This document shows positions 22,476-26,163 of a stretch of 26,163 bases of DNA, piece after piece. The first letter of the stretch is position 1, and the number at the start of each line of letters is the position of its first letter. The translations under genes and the position numbers were made by a program. The stretch spans positions 1-26,163 of the forward strand of contig CAYLPI010000041.1 in NCBI GenBank assembly GCA_964385505.1, read 5' to 3'. The notes under the pieces are model-generated. The model saw only the letters and a list, made by a program, of their open reading frames with translations, searched no databases and had not been told where the DNA came from. The stretch comes from CAITSH01 sp964385505 (GTDB taxonomy: Bacteria > Pseudomonadota > Gammaproteobacteria > Burkholderiales > SG8-39).

Positions 22476-22733
22476 CCGACCGACGCGTTTCGCGAAGGCC
22501 CGAATTTCTTGGCCATCGATCCAGACGCCTGCATCGATTGCGCGGTCTGCGTGCCCGAATGTCCGGTGAATGCGATATTCGCGGAAGAGGATGTACCGCA
22601 AGACCAATCTGACTTTATTGCCCTCAATGTCACGCTTGCGAGGGGGTGAAAGCCGATCGTGGTGAAGAAAGCGGCTGCGCCCGACGCCGGTGCATGGGCA
22701 GAAGTGAAGGACAAGCGCACCTTGCTGGAGCGA
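22476..22733 (+). pseudogene. fdxA: 5'-truncated 7Fe ferredoxin (FdxA) remnant with in-frame stop
   Basis: The frame reads PTDAFREGPNFLAIDPDA then CIDCAVCVPECP, then NAIFAEEDVPQDQSDF. This is the FdxA-type ferredoxin from just after the last cysteine of its first cluster motif through the CxxCxxCxxxCP cluster-binding block. The first ~20 residues, with the 3Fe-4S ligands, are missing; the IS3 fragment sits there. At 22647-22649 a TGA replaces what is normally Trp (LARG-stop-KPI; the family has ..kWP.I). In the same frame the tail then continues KKAAAPDAGAWAEVKDKR and LLER, where the gene normally ends. Family members are small cytoplasmic electron carriers. It is clearly non-functional. Confidence 0.85.
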
Positions 22734-22876
22734 CAGGCCAAGCTCAGCAGCCAAGTGCGTTCCGGGCGCCCCTACGTGGTGAGAACCGCACTTCGTGCGC
22801 CAAAACACACAAGTACCCATGCACAAGTGGACAGGTCCCTCCAGAATTTTCGCCTGCGTCTCAGCGGGGCTGATGG

Positions 22877-23014
22877 GTGACCCTTTTTTACATCGTGACC
22901 TTCGGTTCCTTCATCGGTTTTTCGATGACCGTGCCGCTGGCGATCACGGTGATCCTCGGCATCGGCCACGTGCCGGACGCCGCCGGCGTCATGCAGCACG
23001 CGCTTAATCAATAA
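22877..23014 (+). pseudogene. Short scrap containing a NarK-like membrane segment
   Basis: A 45-residue frame beginning TLFYIVTFGSFIGFS. LY.aTFGSFIGFS is a conserved segment in the middle of NarK nitrate/nitrite porters. The following ~30 residues, ending in GVMQHALNQ, do not resemble the continuation of NarK, so the frame is a fused or eroded fragment. It has no ribosome-binding site and an in-frame stop just upstream. Its position between fdxA and norB remnants fits a former denitrification cluster. Confidence 0.45.
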
Positions 23015-23263
23015 AACTACCTATGTGCGTCCTCACACAGACACCGCCGTTCCAGCCAACCAAAATTGCGCGTTGGAGCGCAGCCTACCCAAACCCAGCC
23101 AGGAGCCTGTCATCACCGATTTTCGATTCATTCCAACCGAGATCCGGGATGACGGTGACGCGATCACAGCTGACCTTGGTGACCTTGGCCACGCTGCCGT
23201 CCGGATGGCCCGGCCCTTCCTGAACGTACTCGTACTCCCACTCCCACTCGCACTGGAGGCGTC

Positions 23264-25594
23264 ATGAACAACACACGCAAGCTGTGGACCGCGCTGGCCG
23301 TACTGCTGGTCTGTTCGTTTTCGGTCTTGCTCTGGGCGGGTGGAGAGATCTTCCGCGCCGCCGCACCCATGCCCGAGAAAGTGGTGGCGCAGGATGGGGC
23401 GGTCATCTTTACCCGCGCCGATATCGAGCAGGGCCGGCAGGTCTGGCAGTCGATGGGCGGCATGCAACTCGGCTCGATCTGGGGCCATGGCGCTTACGTC
23501 GCACCCGACTGGAGCGCGGACTGGCTGCATCGCGAAGCTACCGAGGTGCTGGACATATGGGCGCGCCGGGGCGACGGCAGCGCCACCTATGCGCGCTTGC
23601 CTGCGGAACAACAGGCCGCTCTGCGCGGCCGCCTGCAGGAGATGATGCGGGCCAACACCTATGACCCTGCGGGCAGGACCATCACCCTGACCCAGGATCG
23701 CGCGGCGGCGTTATCCAGTGTCTCCGCGCATTACATCAGCCTGTTCGGCAACGACCCCGCCACTGCAGAGTTGCGCGAAGCTTATGCGATGAAGGACAGC
23801 ACTGTGGGAACGCTGGAACACCGACGCTCCCTCACGGCCTTCTTCTGGTGGACGGCCTGGGCCGCCACGACCGAACGCGCTGAAGCCGGCGCGGCAACCC
23901 TGGTGCCGGCTCAGGCAGGCGTGATCAGCAAGAAGGTGACCTACACCAACAACTGGCCCAGCGAGCCGCTGGTGGGCAACACACCGCCGCCGGCACTGTG
24001 GGTGTGGTCGGCGTTCAGCGTGCTGTTCCTGATTGCGGGCATCGCGATTCTGGGCTGGCACTACGCGGTGACCCACGGACGCGGCGAGAAAGAGCACACC
24101 GTCCCAACCAGCGATCCGTTTGCCCTGCTGCGGATTACGCCCTCGATGCGCGCTACGTCCAAATACTTCTGGGTGGTGCTTGCGCTGTTCCTGGTGCAGA
24201 TCCTGTTGGGCGCGATCACTGCGCACTACCAGGTCGAAGGCCAGGAGGCCTACGGCTTCGCACTGTCCAATTACCTGCCCTATTCGCTGGCCCGCACCTG
24301 GCATACGCAACTGGCGGTCCTGTGGATCGCCACCGCGTGGCTGGCGACCGGCTTGTACATCGGGCCAGCGCTATCGGGCCATGAGCCCAAGTACCAGCGT
24401 TTCGGGGTTAATTTCCTGTGGGTGTCGCTGCTGCTGATTGTGGTCGGCGGCTTCGCCGGCCAGTGGTTCGCCGTGATGCAGATCATGCCGCTCGAATTCA
24501 ACTTCTGGTTCGGGCACCAGGGTTGGGAGTACGCCGACATGGGCCGCTTCTGGCAGTGGTATCTGTTCATTGGCCTGATGTTGTGGGTGACCCTGGTGGG
24601 CCGCTCGCTGTGGCCGATATTGAAAGGGCCGGGGAGCGATTCCAAGTCCATCGTCGCCCTGCTGTTTTTGTCCACCGTTGCCATCGGTCTGTTCTATGCC
24701 GCTGCGCTGATGTGGGGCGAGCACACCCACATCTCGGAAGTCGAGTACTGGCGCTGGTGGCTGGTGCACCTGTGGGTGGAAGGCTTCTTCGAAGTATTCG
24801 CCACCGCCGTGATGGCGCTCATCTTCACCCGATTGGGCTTGGTCAGGACGTCCACCGCCAACATCGCAGTGCTGTTCGCCACCATTGTCTTCATGGCAGG
24901 CGGCGTTCTGGGCACACTGCACCATCTGTACTTCGTGGGCACGCCCATCGCGGTGGTGGCACTGGGCGCAAGCTTTAGTGCGCTGGAGGTGGTGCCACTG
25001 GCCTACCTGGGCTTTGAGGCGTACCACACCTGGAAGCTCAGCAAGGCCACGCCGTGGATGGCGCACTACCGCTGGCCGGTGATGTTCTTCATCGCGGTAT
25101 CGTTCTGGAATTTGGTGGGTGCGGGCCTGTTCGGCTTCCTGATCAATCCGCCACTGTCGTTGTACTACATGCAGGGTCTCAACCTGACCGCACTGCATGC
25201 CCATACTGCCCTGTTCGGCGTCTACGGAATGCTGGGCATCGCGCTGGTGCTGTTCTGCCTGCGCGGGTTGCGTGGCCAGATGGTGTGGGACACCAAGGTG
25301 TTGAAACTCTCGTTCTGGACGCTCAACATCGGTCTGGCGCTGATGGGCTTGCTGACATTGCTGCCGTTGGGAACGATGCAGCTGCTGGCCGCGATCGAAC
25401 ATGGCTATTGGTATGCGCGCTCGGCAGAGTTCATGCAGAAACCCATCGTGGAACTGCTGATCTGGATGCGTATGCCTGGCGACATTCTCTTCAGCGTGGG
25501 TGCGGTCGCGCTGGCATGGTTTGTGTTGCGCCTGTGGATAGCACCCAGGCGTGAGCCGTTGCTCGCTGCAACAGTTGCACGGGACGAGATTTGA
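23264..25594 (+). CDS. norB: Quinol-dependent nitric oxide reductase (qNOR, NorZ-type)
   Basis: 776 residues, normal for single-subunit qNOR (also called norZ). It reduces 2 NO to N2O with electrons from quinol at the inner membrane. After an N-terminal membrane helix comes a periplasmic cytochrome-c-like domain without heme-binding CxxCH (residues ~35-240), typical of qNOR. About 13 further membrane helices follow. TWHTQLAVLW (H347) is a low-spin heme ligand. HLWVEGFFE gives FeB ligand H502 with Glu506. LGTLHHLYF gives FeB ligands H553/H554, and LHAHTALFG (H645, H647) ligates the two hemes. ATG 23264 has GGAGG 4 bases upstream. It is intact, unlike its neighbours. I saw no clear FNR/Dnr or NsrR box in the upstream 250 bases. 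It could serve NO detoxification rather than full denitrification. Confidence 0.96.
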   Translation: MNNTRKLWTALAVLLVCSFSVLLWAGGEIFRAAAPMPEKVVAQDGAVIFTRADIEQGRQVWQSMGGMQLGSIWGHGAYVAPDWSADWLHREATEVLDIWARRGDGSATYARLPAEQQAALRGRLQEMMRANTYDPAGRTITLTQDRAAALSSVSAHYISLFGNDPATAELREAYAMKDSTVGTLEHRRSLTAFFWWTAWAATTERAEAGAATLVPAQAGVISKKVTYTNNWPSEPLVGNTPPPALWVWSAFSVLFLIAGIAILGWHYAVTHGRGEKEHTVPTSDPFALLRITPSMRATSKYFWVVLALFLVQILLGAITAHYQVEGQEAYGFALSNYLPYSLARTWHTQLAVLWIATAWLATGLYIGPALSGHEPKYQRFGVNFLWVSLLLIVVGGFAGQWFAVMQIMPLEFNFWFGHQGWEYADMGRFWQWYLFIGLMLWVTLVGRSLWPILKGPGSDSKSIVALLFLSTVAIGLFYAAALMWGEHTHISEVEYWRWWLVHLWVEGFFEVFATAVMALIFTRLGLVRTSTANIAVLFATIVFMAGGVLGTLHHLYFVGTPIAVVALGASFSALEVVPLAYLGFEAYHTWKLSKATPWMAHYRWPVMFFIAVSFWNLVGAGLFGFLINPPLSLYYMQGLNLTALHAHTALFGVYGMLGIALVLFCLRGLRGQMVWDTKVLKLSFWTLNIGLALMGLLTLLPLGTMQLLAAIEHGYWYARSAEFMQKPIVELLIWMRMPGDILFSVGAVALAWFVLRLWIAPRREPLLAATVARDEI

Positions 25595-25685
25595 ACAGGA
25601 TCCTTCAGCTAAACCCGCTGGCGGACGTGTGCGGCGGTCGACTCGGGCCGGGGCACCGGCCCATCCACTGCAAGCACCGCGTTCG

Positions 25686-26128
25686 ATGAGCACGGGGACG
25701 CAAGCCGGTTCGACACCGAAGCCGGCGCTGCCTTCAGCGCGTTTGCTGGCCAGCGCGCCCAATCGGCTGATGTTCTTCGTCATCGCCAGTAGCCTGCTGC
25801 TGGCGATGACCTGGTGGGCCGCGTGACTGGTCGCCGCGCGCTGGCCCGCGTTTGCAATGCCGCAGGCCACGCCATACGCCGGCTGGCTGCACGCCGTCGT
25901 GATGTAGTACCAGATGTTGCCGAGCTTTTCCTTTGACTTCCTGCTGACGGTATTTCCCAAATGGACGGGACAGCCAGAGATCGCGCGCGGGCGCTTTCTG
26001 CCTGTCGGGTTGGGCCTCTTCGGGGGGAGCAGATCGCGACACTCCTGGGCGCCTTGGGCGGGCCGCATTTGATCCTGGCCGGCCTGATGCTGACCCTCGT
26101 CGGCTGGCAGTGCTGGCGCACCAGGTGA
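25686..26128 (+). pseudogene. nnrS: nnrS pseudogene (NO-response heme-copper membrane protein), N-terminal part with two stops and a frameshift
   Basis: From ATG 25686 the frame reads LLASAPNRLMFFVIASS then LLLAMTWWAA and a TGA (25824-25826). In the same frame it continues LVAARWPAFAMPQ, GWLHAVVM, a TAG (25905-25907), then YQMLPSFSFDFLLTVFPKW. NnrS normally reads ..APhR.fF..g....lLam.WW..., HA..M.y...PfFifGFLlTafPrW. The TGA and TAG probably replace Trp and Gln codons, and the Gly before FLLT is Asp. A run of six G at 26022-26027 marks a frameshift. In the shifted frame the text continues GEQIATLLGALGG and LILAGLMLTLVGW to TGA 26126-26128. The C-terminal two-thirds of nnrS are missing. The family is linked to NO tolerance and usually sits near nor genes. 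Confidence 0.82.
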
Positions 26129-26163
26129 TCATTGAGTACATTGGCTGCTACAACACAGAGCGC
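26119..26163 (+). mobile_element. C-terminal scrap of an IS3-type transposase at the window edge (partial)
   Basis: The frame at 26119 reads HQVIIEYIGCYNTER and runs off the window. IS3-type transposases end with ..iieYI.wYN.eRrHS.LGy.sP, so this is probably the end of an orfB. It overlaps the last bases of the nnrS remnant, consistent with insertion or a deletion joint there. Only 15 residues are available. Confidence 0.45.

Noticed and set aside
22416..22826. Minus-strand frames opposite the fdxA remnant
   Set aside because: The plus strand shows the diagnostic ferredoxin cysteine motif; the minus frames are shadows.
23015..23263. FNR/Dnr (TTGAT-N4-ATCAA) or NsrR-type box upstream of norB
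   Set aside because: Scanning by eye found no acceptable match; the ttaatcaataa at about 23004 is not a proper inverted repeat.
23025..23267. Plus-strand 80-codon frame ending in the norB start, and an opposing minus-strand frame of ~65 codons
   Set aside because: Both read plausibly in part (for example KVTKVSCDRVTVIPDLGW on the minus strand), but neither has a start signal or known family, and they contradict each other. Left as unexplained.
24371..26068. 565-codon minus-strand open frame opposite norB and nnrS
   Set aside because: It is Gln/His/Arg-rich with no family features and is the shadow of a strongly conserved nitric oxide reductase.

Overview
The window looks like chromosomal DNA of a GC-rich betaproteobacterium, probably Burkholderiales-like. 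It carries two periplasmic solute-binding proteins of the Bug (tripartite tricarboxylate transporter) type, a family strongly expanded in that group. It also has a CoA/fatty-acid style catabolic gene set, a quinol-dependent nitric oxide reductase and FdxA-type ferredoxin remnants. No rRNA, tRNA or CRISPR array was seen. All assignments come from reading the sequence and from remembered family features; nothing was searched.

Layout. 1-3200: the end of a FecR-domain surface-type protein, followed 6 bases later by a large TPR/O-GlcNAc-transferase-like (GT41) protein. 3286-4558: a YciA-type acyl-CoA thioesterase and a short-chain dehydrogenase. 4653-7636 (minus): an aminoglycoside-phosphotransferase-like kinase, an acyl-CoA dehydrogenase and a glutathione S-transferase-like protein, probably one operon. 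7841-8887 (minus): an HtrA-like PDZ protein whose catalytic triad appears to be lost. It diverges from a truncated DUF1992 remnant and an MFS transporter. 10345-12576 (minus): a PcaC-like decarboxylase, a RidA-family protein with a lysine-rich tail and a D-threonine-aldolase-like PLP enzyme. 12681-15645 (plus): a quinone oxidoreductase, a dienoyl-CoA-reductase-like SDR and a Bug receptor. 15723-19213 (minus): a TauE/SafE permease, then a second Bug receptor paired with an ornithine-cyclodeaminase-family enzyme.

From about 19200 the character changes to a visibly more AT-rich, accessory region. It holds a DUF1499 protein, a FitAB/VapBC-like toxin-antitoxin pair with a readable promoter and operator, an IS630-type helix-turn-helix fragment and a truncated IS3-family element. 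The IS3 fragment abuts a 5'-truncated ferredoxin gene (fdxA) with an in-frame stop. A NarK-like scrap, an intact quinol nitric oxide reductase, an nnrS pseudogene with two stops and a frameshift, and a second IS scrap at the right edge follow. This end reads as a denitrification/NO-response island in decay, in which only the NO reductase is intact.

The most interesting signals are: (i) a three-copy family of ~35 bp palindromes, each just 3' of a stop codon; (ii) a separate REPIN-like element; (iii) the surface protein/GT41 pair; (iv) the kinase/ACAD pair, matching the two halves of ACAD10/11 and the LvaA/LvaC pair; (v) the apparently dead HtrA homologue; (vi) RidA with a histone-H1-like tail; (vii) the layered pseudogenes around norB.
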